In this document: one piece after another, positions 1 through 13,178 of the stretch
Position numbering within the stretch: position 1 is the stretch's first letter
Layout of the letters: the number at the start of each line of letters is the position of its first letter
Source of the DNA: Phaeotremella fagi
Lineage: Eukaryota; Basidiomycota; Tremellomycetes; Tremellales; Phaeotremellaceae
DNA length: 64,000 nt
Assembly (NCBI GenBank): GCA_001599715.1
Contig: BCHU01000010.1
Span: forward strand, 558,001-622,000
Direction: 5' to 3'
Made by a program: the position numbers and the translations under genes
Notes under the pieces: model-generated
Told to the model about the DNA's origin: nothing
Seen by the model: the letters and a program-made list of their open reading frames with translations, nothing else
Databases searched by the model: none

Positions 1-126
1 TTTTTTCCATCTACACTTTTTTTAAAAAAGCAAAACTTCCAGCAAGTCATAACCTACATTCATAATCACACCCTTATCTCCAGACCAAGCAGACTCATAC
101 ATCCCAATAGTAAATAGCCCAAATCA

Positions 127-2582
127 ATGGGTGTTAAAGGTTTACAAACCTTCCTGAAAGAAAATCGTCAATCACTTTGTAAATCTATCATATTAGATCG
201 AGAGGATGTTGAAAATCGTAAAAATGTGAAAATCATAGTTGATGCCTGGGGGTAAGTATAATTCTTTCCATTAAATCCAACGTTAAGCTGATACCATATC
301 CAGCGTCATATTTCAACTTTATCTAGACTCGTTACCTTGGACAACCGGTGGCGAGTATCTCGATTTCTATAAATTAGTTAGAAAACTCGTTTTGAGTTGG
401 AAAAGTGTTGGGCTGGAACCTATCTTCGTTTTTGATGGTAAGTCGTCTTGAATTCTTTCTTCTCGAATACTCAACTTTTTTTTATTTAGGCGCTTCACCG
501 CCTGAAAAACATACCACTGCTCTACACAGGTTACAACAACATATCAGTATCTCTCAACTTTTCTATACGACCTCGATTCAATCTCGATCTTCACCTTCGT
601 TCTCTAGATATTCAGTGATCCTTCCAGCGTTCGCTTCGCATTGTTTCATCCATGCTTTACAATCACTTGATGTCGAATGTCATTTTATCGCTCAAGGTGA
701 AGCTGATGGGGTTTGCGTATCGTTAGCTGAGAAACATGGTGGTTATATCTTGGGTAACGATTCAGATTTCGTTATTTTGGCTGGTGGTCCTAAATGTGAT
801 AAGATAGGTGGTTATTGTCCTTTGGACATGATGGAATGGATAGAAGGGAAGGTTGAAGATGATAATAAACAAACTGCATCTTTCACCACGGTTCATCGAA
901 AACCTATGATCAGTCGGATATCAAGTTTACTACCTCCCACATCATATAGGAATCCAACTTTAGTACTAGTAAATTATCCTCCTCAGGCATTACGGATTAG
1001 ATTGCGATTACCAGGAAGTCTCTTACCACTTTTCGCATGTCTAATAGGAAACGATTACACTCCAACAACGAATCCACCGATATTTTTCGAACAAGGTTTA
1101 ACGGTCGTTCAAAGAATTGAAAAAGTAGCTAGGATACTTCGAGAACAAGTTTTCTCACACAAAAATCAATCTTCGTCCAATGCCGGTGATCAAGCTGTTG
1201 AATTGGTTACGAAAGTCGTTAAAAGATTAGCTGTACGTGGTTATCTACCTGATCACGGTTGGGAAGAAATCGTTGAACCAATCATTGAAGCTACTTTTCA
1301 ATATGATTTACCGTTTCTGGCGGATTGTTGTTCTTGTTATCCGTTTTGTGGAGAATGTACAGAAGATGGCTGTAGAAGTGTAACTTCAACACCGTCCACT
1401 ACTGGTTCGGTTGTCTCACCGGTCAAACAATCAATACAAGCTTTTGCCGATGCTCAAAAGAAAGGTTTAATTCCGACTATCACACATGGATATCTTTATC
1501 CGGATAGAATTTATCTGTGGTCAATTCTAGAGGATCCACAGAAGGCTAGTGCTAAAGCTGGTGGATTGAGGGAGGTCAGAAAAGCTGCTTGGGGATTTGC
1601 AGAGGAGGGATTGGGGGAGTTGTTATGGCCAGCACCGGATGCTGAAGAGGTTCAACAAGATGAAGCTTTGAAAGATCTACTGGGTGTTGAAGGTCGAATG
1701 GACGAATTGTCAAATATCGCTTCTCCTACTCGAACTATCGTCGAATATTGTCGTCAAGGTTCATCTTCTCGTTTAGCTCCATCAGAATTACCTTTACCAC
1801 CTCTCAAAAACTCCTTATCCCCAACTTGTCTGTCATCGCTCGAGGAAAGATTAGAAACTTATCTCACAGTAATGCAATCTAACACCATCACCATAAAATC
1901 TCTACCAACATATCTTCAACCCATCGTAGCTATAATCAGATTCTGCGTGATAGAAGCTCGTGAACGATCGAGAAGGATCGAGGAACATTGGAAACAAATC
2001 GAAATCCAATCAGTTCTCAAAGCCTGTTTAGGAGTTTATGACATGTGGACTAGGGAACAAGGACATGATCGAAAAAAAATCATTGAAGATGAAAATATAC
2101 CTCTTTTAACTAATAGGAACACGGATATCGTTGCTCAAATAACATCAATGATGACGGATAGTCAACTTTTATCGCAATCCCTTTTGATCTTACCCCCAAA
2201 CCATTTGGTTAATGAAGAAACTTTAACTCATGGACGTCCATATACGTTCTTTTCTGGTATCATCCTACATAACTTGTTGTTAGGTAACGAACCAACCCAT
2301 TCAAATTGGAGGTGGAACCCAGAACTCGAAGACATTTATGATAAATGTTTGAAAGCTATTGAAGATGGTTTGGATGAAGGTACGGTGTTACCTTCGCCCA
2401 TCTCCAAAAGGTCTTCGGTGAATTCGACGATTGATGGGATGAACGGATTGAACTTTAACGTCAATGGTGATAGTTCACCTTCTTCTGATGGTGGGAAGAG
2501 GAAGAAGAAGGGGAAGCTTGGTGGCGGTCAGGAGGTTGCTCGTGGTAGATTTGATGCTTTGAGAGAACTTTCTAATTCTTGA
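127..2582 (+). CDS. Asteroid/XPG-type structure-specific nuclease homologue
   Basis: Exons 127-251, 304-437 and 490-2582 give a protein of about 783 residues. It begins MGVKGLQTFL, the typical start of the XPG N-terminal domain. IIVDAWG (about residues 36-42) and IFVFDG (about 82-87) carry N-terminal acidic positions, and an XPG-I-like segment runs from EADG (about 157) to GNDSDF (about 175-180). The long C-terminal part and this spacing resemble the Asteroid (ASTE1/Ast1) group more than FEN1 or XPG. XPG-family proteins cut branched DNA, but the activity of Asteroid proteins is poorly defined, so nuclease function is inferred. The acceptor at 303 is chosen because it alone keeps the frame through VIFQLYLDSLPW. 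The C-terminus is lysine-rich and possibly a nuclear signal. Confidence 0.8.
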
Positions 2583-2933
2583 CTGTGTATATAAATAATT
2601 AGACTGTGTATAGATAGATAGATTTGAAGGCGTAGTTCTCTTTTACTGTATATATGATCGTTATGATAATGAATTCTTGATGAAAAGAGTATGAAACGAC
2701 TTGTGATGGTCGGTGGAAATTGCCACTCAAATGAAAATGATGATGACTAAGCAAAAAAATGAAAAGAACTTGTTTTGCTGCTGTAATAAATATAGACATC
2801 GAGTTATCTATCTCACTTTCATACATATATATAGCTAGATAACCAACAAGAACTCGAAGAGAATAGATGAGAATATAATACCAATCAACAAGTCGCCAAA
2901 TCAGCGAGCGACGATTCAACAATAAAAACGAGA

Positions 2934-5900
2934 ATGGATTCGAATATCACCATCGACAGTAACAACGACAATTGGGGTTACAGTAACAGTATTGGTAACA
3001 ACGATTTCGTAGGTGTCGGATCGATAGATTTAACAGGTGATGAGAGTGATGGTGAAAACGAGATTGAAACCAAAGGTCCTCAACCTCATCATCAGAATCA
3101 AGCACGGTCAGATGTAAATCCAAATAGGAAAACTACGACAACGCTCGGACCTTCAACACCTTTTTCAAATTCCCCAAATCAATCTCATTCTTACACCACC
3201 ACTCCCAACAACATGTCAATGTTATCACCGAACAATCCAACTTCGACTTCAACTTCTTTTGGGAATCAAGAATCCGTAGCTGGAGCTGAAGCTGAAGCTG
3301 ATTTTCAAGTCACCTCGGCCAACATCCATTCACCATCCAATAAATCTTTTTTCCCATCTTCTTCGAATTCAAATCAGAATTTTGGGGGTACGATGAATTC
3401 GAATCCTAATGTTCATAATTATCAATCGTTACCGAATTTCACGCACTCGTTTAATACAAACGGTCTACCAGTTTTCAGCGCTAGTACCTCCTCGACACCT
3501 CATTCAAATTTTTCAAATCCAATTCCAAGTGGTAGTGGTGTTAATGTTAACCACAACCCCAACGGTTGGGGATCAAGTAATGGTTTAGGCAATCAACAAC
3601 AGAATAACAGTAACCCCGTACCGTACGTTATAGGAGTTAACGGTTCCAGATCGAATTTAATGGGTGCATCGACTGGAACGGCTGCTTCACCGATTGACGT
3701 AACTCAATTCAATCTACCTTCACCACCTAGGAATAACGATCGGAAGGTCATTTGTATTGGTGCGATCATGTCTAGAGCTTTGATGATGTATCCATCACCT
3801 GCCGCTATTGTTGGTACTTCACCACCCGAGGGTTCCAAGGAGAAATACGAACTCGTTCCGTATAGGGGTACAGAGATGATACGTGTTAAACTCAAGGTCA
3901 GTATGATGTTATTTTGGTTGGATTCGTTTTTTTAGGATTTTGCTGATATCATGTATAGTATCGAGGTGCTAGTGCTCCTAGACCTGATGAACCCATGTCA
4001 ATAGGTAGAAAAGAATCTATTCAGGTTATGACTCGTGAGTATTTTGGTTTTCACGACATCCTGTGAGACTAACTTTGTTAGCTACTACTTCAATGATCAT
4101 TGGTGAACTCGACGCTCCGGTTGCTGAAGTTTTAATGGTAATGATGAAAAGGGGTTTACTACGATTAGAAGGTTTCGCTGTTAGATTACAACCCGAAGCA
4201 GTAAGTCATGATATCATTTCATCAACACAACGCTAAATCAGACTTTTAGCCAACATTTCAAATCGCCGTCAACGTCCTTTTATTCACTCTACCGTCCAAT
4301 GTCAGCTATATCGCCCAAACTCTCATTCAGAACAATCTCTACCTCCTAGATCCAGTTCCGAGTTATGAACCATCAAGACATGCAGATCAACCACGCTACG
4401 AAAACGCTCATGGAGGTGGTCATAACGCTTATCGAATGATGCTCGAGAACCAAGATCAAATTAAAGCTATGTTGAATTCAGGTCCTGCTTATCCAGAGAG
4501 AGAAAAGGGTAAACAAGTCGAAGTTCAACGTGCTCAAATGGATGCTGTTTTCAAAACTCTTGAGAGTGGTTTCGAACTTGAACAGAGCGATCCTGGTAGG
4601 TTATCAAATCGTGTCTTGATGGAATTGAAATACTTACCACCGATATAGGTCCATTCATTAATACAACACTTTTCCCTCATCAACGTAAAGCCCTAACCTT
4701 TCTTCTACAACGAGAACAAGATTCCTCAGCATTGAAAAGAGCTAAAAAGAATGCTGCTCGTTATCTGAAATCAAAGGATAGGGGTGTTAGTCAAGAGAGT
4801 GGTGAAAACGGCAATAACGACGATAAAGGTAAAGGCAAAGACAAGGAGAAAGAGAAGGAAGATACAAGTAGATCTCTGTGGGAAGGGAGACAGGATGAAA
4901 AAGGTAGAACTAGAATTTGGAAAAATCGGATCACTGGATTGGAGATTCGGAGTAAAAAAGGTGAAAAACCTAAAGACGCGAAAGGGGCTATTCTTGCTGA
5001 TGATGTGAGTTGGATCTTGCTAGGAGTCTGCTGACAATCAGATGGGTCTTGGAAAAACGCTTTCTGTTGTTTCTTTAATCGCTGCTACTCGATCTTCAGC
5101 TAGGAAATGGGCTTCTTCGGAATTAGAACATGTCTCCCCGGAAAACTCTGATGATGAATTGACAACCAGTGGAATCAAATCTTCTGAGATCAAGACTAAG
5201 GTATTTGGAATGCCTGACATGTCTGATGACGAAGTCATGGATCATGGGAAAGGGAAGAAAAGGAAGAGGGAGAAAAAGGAGGAGGAACGTAAAGCTGAAT
5301 TAGCTAGACGATCACGATTAGTCAAGAAGAGTAAAGCTACATTATTGATCTGTCCGATGTCAACTATCACCAATTGGGAGGATCAAATCAAGGAACATTG
5401 GAATGGAAGAGTTGAAGTCGTTGGTGGAACAGCTGGAACTATGCCACCTAAAATACCGGAAAAGAAATGGAAACCACCAAAGAAGGAAGGTCAAGAATCA
5501 GACGATGACAGTGATTCTGAATTCGATGTTTTGAAAGTTTACATTTATCATGGTTCATCCCGAAGACCTGATCCACATTTCATCGCTGATTTCGATATCG
5601 TCATCACAACATACAGTACGATGGCTAACGAATATTCAAAAATGACTGTCGGAGGTGACGAAACTCCTACAACTGGTGGTGAAGATGATACGGCTTATAA
5701 CAGTGCCGAAGAAATTTTGGGTGATACTTCGACTAATACTCGTGCGGTCAGACCTGAGGTTGAAGCTGAAATCAAGGCTGCGGAAGTTGCTGATGCTTTA
5801 CGAAAGAAACAGAAGAAATCTGGTAAATTGGGGATGAAGGCTGTTGACGGTCAGATCAGTGCTTTACAAGCTATTGATTGGTTTAGAGTTGTTCTTGATG

Positions 5901-7813
5901 AAGCTCAGTGAGTATAATTCTGGATCTTCTATTTTGAACGATGACTAATTTACTATTCAGTTATATCAAAGGTCATGCGACTGTTGCATCCAGAGCGTCT
6001 TGTTATCTTGAAGCCGATCGTCGAATCGCACTAACAGGTACACCTATTCAGAACAAGATTGAAGATGTTTGGGCATTATTCCGTTTCCTCAGATTATCGC
6101 CTGTAGACGAACGATCAGTCTTTCAAGAATATATCGCAAGTCCTTGTAAAGTTGGTGAACAGATCGGTGTCGCTCGTTTACAATTGGTAATGAGGTGTTG
6201 TACTTTACGTCGAACGAAGGATTCAACGACTGAGGACGGCAACAAAATTTTAAATTTACCTCCAAGAAAGGAAACCCAACTATGGTTAAAACTTCGCGAC
6301 GACGAACGAAAAGCTTATGATGAAAGAGCTTCAGTCATCAAGGATCGTGTAGGAAAGCTGAAAGCTACTTCAGAATTAACGAAGAATTACGCCAATATCT
6401 TACAAGAGGTTCTGAGGTTACGACAGATTTGTGATCATGTTGAATTAGCTCAGACGGGACCTGTTGAAGAAGATTACGATGGGACTGTCATGGATTATCA
6501 AGTCGCTATTCAAGGTGTTCAATTGAGTGGATTGACTCTAGCTAGAGCCATTTCAATTGTTTCTTTCTTGAAGGACGGTACTGGGGCTCGATGCGCTGGT
6601 TGTACTTTTGATTACGGAGAATATTTCCCTTCTCTTGGTTTGGTCGAGGATGAGAATGAAAAATTCAAGAAGTTGCCTCATAAACCTATTCTGACCAAAT
6701 GCCAACATATACATTGTAAGTAGAAGTTGTTGATCAGGTGGTTCGTAACTGACAAACACTTCTATAGGTCCGAAATGTTTCAAAAAAGCCATCTACGCGA
6801 ATTATCCAAAACAACTGAAAGGCGTTGTAAGAACCTGTTCAGCCTGTCAGATATCTCTCAAACTCGAAACGGACGTTATAGAAGTGACCCAACCTACCAG
6901 CGAAAACAATCCTTTGGAATCTAGTAACGACGTGGTCAAGAAAACGGTTCGAAAGAAATATGTTCGACCGCCTGGTGAAAAACCTAATTTGTCGACTAAG
7001 ATGCAGTATCTTTATGACGAGTTGATGTTTTATTCGAGAAGGAATCCTAATTCACCGAATTATGATGTTAACAATTTGAACGCTAGGGATGAAGATGAGA
7101 TTGAGGAGTTGGATCAGGATGGGAACCCTTTCATCACCAAGAGTGTAGTTTTGTAAGTAAAGTTTACCAGATGGAGGTTTCAGTCGTACTGGACTAACAT
7201 TACCTTTTAGCTCTCAATGGACGACGATGCTTGATAGAATATCAGATATGCTTGATGACGCTAATATCCGTCATGCGAGATTGGATGGTACAATGATCAG
7301 AGAGGAGAGAGCTAAAGCTATGGAAGCTTTACGAAGTAATAAGAAAGTTGAAGTTCTTTTGGTTTCAACTAGAGCTGGTGGTGTTGGTTTGAATTTAACA
7401 GCTGCGTCTAGATGTTATCTAGTCGATCCATATTGGTACGTCTATCTCAACTACCTCGCAGATCGATCCAAGCTAATATAATGCCAATAGGAATCCATCG
7501 GTCGAAGCTCAAGCTATAGATCGTATCGTAAGTCGATACTTCAATCTACTCAAATTTAGTTCACTGACATCATGTGCTATAGCATCGTCTAGGCCAAACT
7601 AGACCAGTCACAGCGGTCAGATTAATGATCGAGGATTCAATCGAGAAACGTCTGGACGAGATCCAAAAGAAAAAAGCTAATCTTGCGCAAATGTCTTTGA
7701 AACCCATGTCAAGGAAGGAGTTAATGGAGCAAAAAGTGAGTTTCGTCACCTTCGTGGATGGTATAAAACTGACTTCTGTTTAGGCGGAGGAACTCGCAAA
7801 CTTGTTCAGTTAG
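2934..7813 (+). CDS. HLTF/Rad5-type SNF2 helicase with HIRAN-like region and RING finger
   Basis: Twelve exons: 2934-3896, 3959-4034, 4082-4200, 4250-4595, 4649-5004, 5042-5907, 5961-6715, 6768-7152, 7211-7435, 7491-7527, 7583-7735 and 7784-7813, encoding about 1436 residues. The order is a long Ser/Asn-rich disordered N-terminus (to about 265), a HIRAN-like region (about 270-390), the SNF2 ATPase with Walker A in ILADDMGLGKT (about 617-627) and a DEAH box (about 905), an embedded RING (CAGC, then CQHIHCPKC and CSAC, roughly 1115-1195), and the C-terminal helicase lobe with VVFSQW and HRLGQTRPV. HIRAN-SNF2-RING is the architecture of Rad5/HLTF, which remodel stalled forks and polyubiquitylate PCNA; that role is transferred from the family. 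Intron 5 is only 37 nt. Intron 4 (4596-4648) is required to reach the pre-ATPase segment PFINTTLFPHQ. Confidence 0.9.
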
Positions 7814-8007
7814 ATTTTGGGGGTTGGTGATCCATTCTTGATAGACGATTAAAAGGGTTGTTCTTGTTTCTTCCCGTTATCAACTCAGGTTCGATCGATA
7901 GAGACGAGAGCATGATAGATATGTATCGTAGAATTAATACATGTATATATACAACGTTTAGAATGGAGTTTGTTACAAATGACCTCATGTAATCAAAGAC
8001 GAAACAA

Positions 8008-9183
8008 TCAAAGTTTAGCTTTACTCTCCCATTGACCCATCAACCCTTCAGATTGTATAGTCCTGTTCAAAGCTCCAGTACCGAAAACCACTTCATATTC
8101 TATCCGTTCCTTCATAGATTTCTGACCGGGGGCAAGAACTTGGAAACTAGGTTTTTGATCATACCCAACCATAGCAGCGTGAATGAGTATCGCCCTAAAA
8201 AACCAAAACCAATCGTCAACACCTCGAGAACGTGGTAGAAGTAGAAATCCAACCCACGCAGTCAACCCATAAACAGGTTTCACCCCACCTCCTTCCCGTC
8301 CAGTCAAAAAACGATGCATCCGCACCAAACTCCCATTCCAAGATATATCCCTCCAACCATAAAACCGACCTTCCTTCCCACCCACCGTCCCCTCGTTCTC
8401 AGAATACCGTACCACAGGAGGTGGATCATTGAGATGTTCACTATCTATCAGTTCTGGTTTAAGGATTTTCTCTGAGATCCCGAAATGCCATCCGGGGATT
8501 TGGGAGGGTCGATCGTGAAGAAATGAGGTTAGGGGCATTGAGAAGAGATGGGTGACTTCTTTGGGGTTTAGGACGGGGTTGATGGAGTTGTCGGTTACTA
8601 GGAGTACCACCCTTGTTTGGTTTTGTTAGTTATTGGTAAGGATGATGAGGGGATGAGGGATGGCTTACGGTGTGACGATTAGTGAATTCCCTGTTAGGAA
8701 GGGATTCAGTAGACAGAGACATTGAACTGTTGTTTTATCTATTGGTAAACCGATCTAAACAGATTTTATCAGTCATACTCCCACATAACAGATGAACTCA
8801 CTTCTTCATACGCTTCTCTACGCTATCCTTCAAATCAGTCTCAAAATGATCAAATTCTTTGGAATAACTCACAGCAGTCCCCTCCTCATCTTCATCTCCT
8901 TCCTCATATTTCCCACCTGGAAGTGCAGTATCCTGAGCATAGGTACGCATATCACCGGCTCGTCTATGTTGACTATCAGTTGAAACTTGAAGTGAAATAA
9001 GCTCTCAACTGACGTTGATAACAGAACATATAAATCTCCTAAACGTCCAACGAATAAACTAGGGATATCAGCTAACGTCATCATGTCCGATACGAGATGA
9101 TACAACTAAGCGTACATGATGGCAACAGCAGCAGTCCTTTTCTTAGGTATCGGACGTACTTCAATCTCCCTTTTATATTCCAT
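8008..9183 (-). CDS. Nudix hydrolase, CoA diphosphatase (Pcd1)-like
   Basis: Minus-strand exons 9183-9116, 9058-9014, 8972-8873, 8822-8802, 8754-8669 and 8611-8008 give about 307 residues. The core reads AAVAIILFVGRLGDLYVLLS, then LPGGKYEEGDEDEEG and RREAYEEIGL, a Nudix box with the REAYEE glutamates; the box has one extra residue before the first conserved Glu. Family members hydrolyse nucleoside diphosphate derivatives, and this layout resembles peroxisomal/mitochondrial CoA or dephospho-CoA diphosphatases. RREAYEE is encoded by a 21-nt exon. The start is uncertain: ATG at 9183 is the first usable one in frame, but an open frame from ATG 9338 could contribute through an unseen splice. No C-terminal SKL is present (it ends in SKAKL). 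Confidence 0.8.
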
Positions 9184-9529
9184 AAATCGATGAATACATC
9201 TACAAGGTTTTGTCAGTTGTCGGATGGGGTTTGGGTACTTGCTGTAGAGAACTTGGTTTCAACGGGAGGAGAAGTGATTCGATCGGTTTTGGGTTTCTTC
9301 TGTTTTCTGGCATGTTGCTTATTTCGATTGAATGTCATGTATCTATCATATCTTCGCTCCTTGTATCTGTCGTTACAGTATCTCTTGATGGTGATTCAGA
9401 TAAATGATCCAGTCGTTCTTAAATTGTGTTGTTGTTGACGATGCGGGGCTCCACCTTGTTTCAGCTTTCGAAGCACTACTTCTGACTCGTAACTTGGTTT
9501 TCTGACTTTGATCTCGACATACAAATATC

Positions 9530-11242
9530 ATGCCAACCCAAGATAATCCTCTCTGGTATGCTTCAGACTCATCAACATCGTCCTCTGGGAATTTCACCCC
9601 CTCAGAGTCAGAAACAGAATCAGAATCTGGATCTTCCACTTCATCACGCTTTTCATCAAATTTCAAATCGATAGATCTGGGAACGATCTCTGACTCATCA
9701 GAGTTCACAACCTCGTCATCGTCCTCTTCCCGGAATAACCAGAAAAAAACCCATAGATACCAGTCAAATGACGAGACAGGTAACAAGATCCCCAGGAAGT
9801 TGAGTAGACTACGGAGTAGTTTACGTGAAACGCTTTCGTGTTGTTGTGCGATATGTGGGGATCATTTCGATCGATTGGGGGATAGAACCAGCGGTGTTGG
9901 TTTTGAGGATGAAGTTTCACTGGATGATTTGTATAAAGAGAATATTAAAGGCAAAAATATACAACTGCCTTGGGAGAAACTTTCGAAAAGTATATTGAAA
10001 TTGATCGAGGCTTTTGATATTTCTTTGATGGATGATCAATCATTGAAGTTGTTAGGTGAGTTCTGGCGTTCCATATGGTGATGATTTTGAATTGATTTTT
10101 TCTCGGATTTAGATCTCGTGCTGTCTTATTTGACAGTTATACTTTCTCCTTTATCCAGATCGAAATTATATTCCAAAAATCGACTTTCAACTCTTGAAGC
10201 GAGGGCTTTACCTCGTTTCACCACTCGATACAATCAACTGGTTCAAACTAGAAATCTGAATATCGATCTCCTGCCAGTCAACAAAGTAAGTCAAACAACT
10301 CAAGTTTGTGTTCATGTTGACTGAATGTTTCTTTGTGCTTAGTATGATGATCTGATATCGACAGTTCATCCAAGGATCATCGATAGAATATGTACCTGTA
10401 TACTAGACCAACCTGATCTACTTGATCTTTCAAATCTAAATCTCTCGAATAGCGTCCATCAACTAGAAGAGATTGATTATAACTTCCTTTCACAAGAGTT
10501 TGCTCTTGATCTGAACAAAATATCGATTTTGGATCTATCGAATAACAATCTTTATGGTGAGTTCCATTCGTGGTTGCATTCGTGTTTCCAGTCAATCGAC
10601 GCTAACCTTCTACAAGGATATCCGAATTGGTCTCTCAATCCATTTCAGAACTTAGAAACACTAAAATTAATTGATAACCCCCAATTGTATCATCTACCAA
10701 TCAAACTTGTCTATCAAATGCGAAGCCTTTCGGAAATCTTCTGCAAGGGTACCGACCTTCGAAACAAGACTTCCGACTCTTTTAAAATAAATTATTCTTT
10801 GTCTAAAGGTTTCAACAGTTCTACTGAGACTGGTAGTAGGACGAACGGTAGAAAAAGGAGTATTCGTCTGAAAGAAAGGATCGGAGTCGGAAGTTTAGTT
10901 TCAATAACCATTCAAATACTTTTCAAACAATTAAACATAAATTCATGGAAAGTTTACACAGGTGGATATCAATCATCCAACCCAAACCCAACCGAAAAAG
11001 ATTATCTCGAAAAAATGAAAGAAACTTACACAGAGAATCTATCAGATCATTTAAAACATTTATTATACGTATCATATATTTGTGAATTATGTTCGAAATT
11101 TCACCAGCCAGGGGTAGGAGGATGGTTGGCTGATGAACGACAACGTCAATTTGGTTGGGTTTTGGATGGTGAAGTTAAAGCTGTTCGCTTGGGTGGTAGG
11201 ATTTGTCAATCTTGTATGAGTTGGATTTCTGCGCTTGACTAG
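9530..11242 (+). CDS. Orphan protein with leucine-rich repeats and CxxC pairs
   Basis: Exons 9530-10055, 10113-10285, 10343-10556 and 10617-11242 give about 512 residues. I do not recognise a named family. The N-terminus is a Ser/Asp/Glu-rich disordered stretch. Around residue 100 is a cysteine cluster (CCCAICGDHF). The middle has leucine-rich-repeat character (ISILDLSNNNLYG, then NLETLKLIDNPQLYHLP). The C-terminus carries CELC and CQSC about 48 residues apart, a plausible zinc site. The last intron (60 nt) is stop-free and a multiple of three, but removing it restores normal LRR spacing. The gene lies divergently from the Nudix gene. Confidence 0.65.
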
Positions 11243-11578
11243 AATGATTTCTTGTAATATAGTGAAATACACTGTACAAGTAGGTTGTGAAATGGATATT
11301 GTATTCTGTGCTCTCGTTCACAACCAAAACAACACAACTTCTGTTGTTAATCACTTCTTCCTGATTTCTCAGCGAACTCTTCATAACCAACTGGAGCAAA
11401 CTGCAATAAACAATCCCTGGCATCGACCAGTTCCCACAATTTGAAAATGTACAGGTTCATCACGATACTGAAGTTTCGAACCCGAATACCCTACTCCCAA
11501 AGAACCTAGTCAATCCCTCGACCGCACCAGGTCAACCAGAATCATCTAAAATCCATGAAACGCAGAATAAAAAGTTTT

Positions 11579-12344
11579 TTAAGCCCAGGTAGCCTAAAGA
11601 TTAACAATCAGTATTGCTATCTCACACATCAACCTAAAGGAAAAAAAACCTACTGGTCTGTTGGCAGCGAACCAAGCCTTTGACTTTGTTCTTCTGTGGG
11701 GTAAGGGGAATTTGAGTCCTGGTTCAAGGAGTTGTTTGATGTATGGTCTTCTAACATCTTCTTTCTTTTCGATCTCGGCAACACGGAGGATTTGGACATT
11801 CCTAAATCTAGCTCTGTGACGGGCTGCCATGTCTTGGTACATGGCTTCAACGGCCTCGGCACGGGAGAGAGCACGGAATTCTTTAACCATCTATGAATGA
11901 GTGGTGTAAGTGAAGTTCATGGGTGTTTTCCAAGAGGAACTAATTAGACTCACGTTGTGTGTACCGGATCGAGAGTCGTATCTGAGCCAGATGGCGAAGT
12001 TCTTAACCTTCAATGGCTTCTTTTCGTGAATCTAAAAAAAGGTCCAAAATTTCCTATTAGCTAATTTATCCTATTTCTGATAACTAGATCTAAACGCACG
12101 ACGTGGAGGTCAACGATTTCTCCATTGGCCTTCTTGACTTTTTTAAGTTGACGGAGGTAGTACCAGAAACGAGATTTGGCGACGACATCGTTTGGAGCGA
12201 AAATTCTCATGCGGCTAGAGAGTTGATGATTAGTTTGTGTTTTCCTCTTAGACTTGGGATAACCACTCACTAGAGCTTGGGAGTTTGCTCAGCCTCAGTG
12301 GGGAGCTTTCGGCCAACGACGGAGTACTCTGTGAATCGGCCCAT
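11579..12344 (-). CDS. RPL20: 60S ribosomal protein eL20 (L18a/L20)
   Basis: Minus-strand exons 12344-12271, 12214-12100, 12031-11954, 11890-11654 and 11593-11579. The protein begins [20 protein letters not shown] and contains the eL20 signatures [33 protein letters not shown] and [15 protein letters not shown]. It is a structural protein of the large ribosomal subunit. The terminal exon is only 15 nt and supplies the ending after the conserved AANRP. Without that splice the frame would run into an atypical hydrophobic tail. High confidence in family; the last exon is a little less certain. Confidence 0.93.
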
Positions 12345-13178
12345 TCTGCAGTTAAGAGTCAGTAAAAATGTTGAGTTTGGTTTTGATTATCCAACGAGTT
12401 GGGAAGATGAAAGTAAAGGATGACTGAGAGTGAACGATCCTATTTCGACATCCCCTATCTTTCGAATCCATCTCCTAAAAGTCTAGGAACCTATTCATCT
12501 TCTCTTCTCAACACATTAACGACCGAAACTTCTCCAACTGATTTGAATCCTGACTGACATCCTTTCCATTAACTGTTCTTCACTATCGTTCACTCTCATC
12601 ATCCCCATCCCATGTAATGTCGTTGTATGATCTAATGTATGACTTAAAGGGAAGGATAACTCACATGAATGATTAGTCTTGAAGAGGACCACGATGTAGA
12701 AGAAGATTAACTGTACACCTCTAGATTTACATTTCAACAAACTGCAGAGACCACCGGCAATAGCGTGAAAAGGCCGACAAAAGAGGGTGGCACTCTTTTG
12801 TCGGTGTTAATCAAACAAAACTTACAACCGATAGTTGCGGCAAAAATGCTCTGCCGCCACGTCATTTCTACCGACGAAGCTTATCAATTCTGGGTCCCCG
12901 CAGAAAGGGGAAGTTTGAGTGGTTGTTGACACGAATTGAACATCTATACTCTTAGATATACAATCTTTTATCTCTACCTTCTGCTATTCTGTTCCATCTC
13001 AGTCGATATTGCATTGATCAAAGACAATTACTATCCAATCACCTGAGCTCCGTGACTCATGGCCTGCCATCACAATCGCTGAGAGGTAACTTCAACAACC
13101 TACTTATACCCCTTTCACCTTTCAGTTGCCACTCACCTCTCACCACTCACCTCATCAATCACAAAACACCCCAATACG
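12345..13178. other. Divergent intergenic region between RPL20 and the coiled-coil gene
   Basis: Holds the promoters and leaders of two divergent genes. No coding signal was found. It carries two GC-containing inverted repeats near 12.77-12.86 kb, listed separately. Confidence 0.6.
12774..12804. repeat. Perfect 12-bp inverted repeat with 7-nt spacer
   Basis: CCGACAAAAGAG at 12774-12785 is exactly complementary to CTCTTTTGTCGG at 12793-12804. A second, shorter inverted repeat (GCGGCA at 12837-12842, TGCCGC at 12852-12857) follows about 30 nt later. They sit about 430-510 nt upstream of the RPL20 start codon and 320-400 nt upstream of the coiled-coil gene. The repeat could be a paired protein-binding site or a hairpin; the sequence alone does not decide. 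Confidence 0.8.

Noticed and set aside
9097..9438. Plus-strand ORFs over the Nudix 5' region
   Set aside because: They overlap exon 1 of the Nudix gene in antisense, begin at unsupported positions and show no family similarity.
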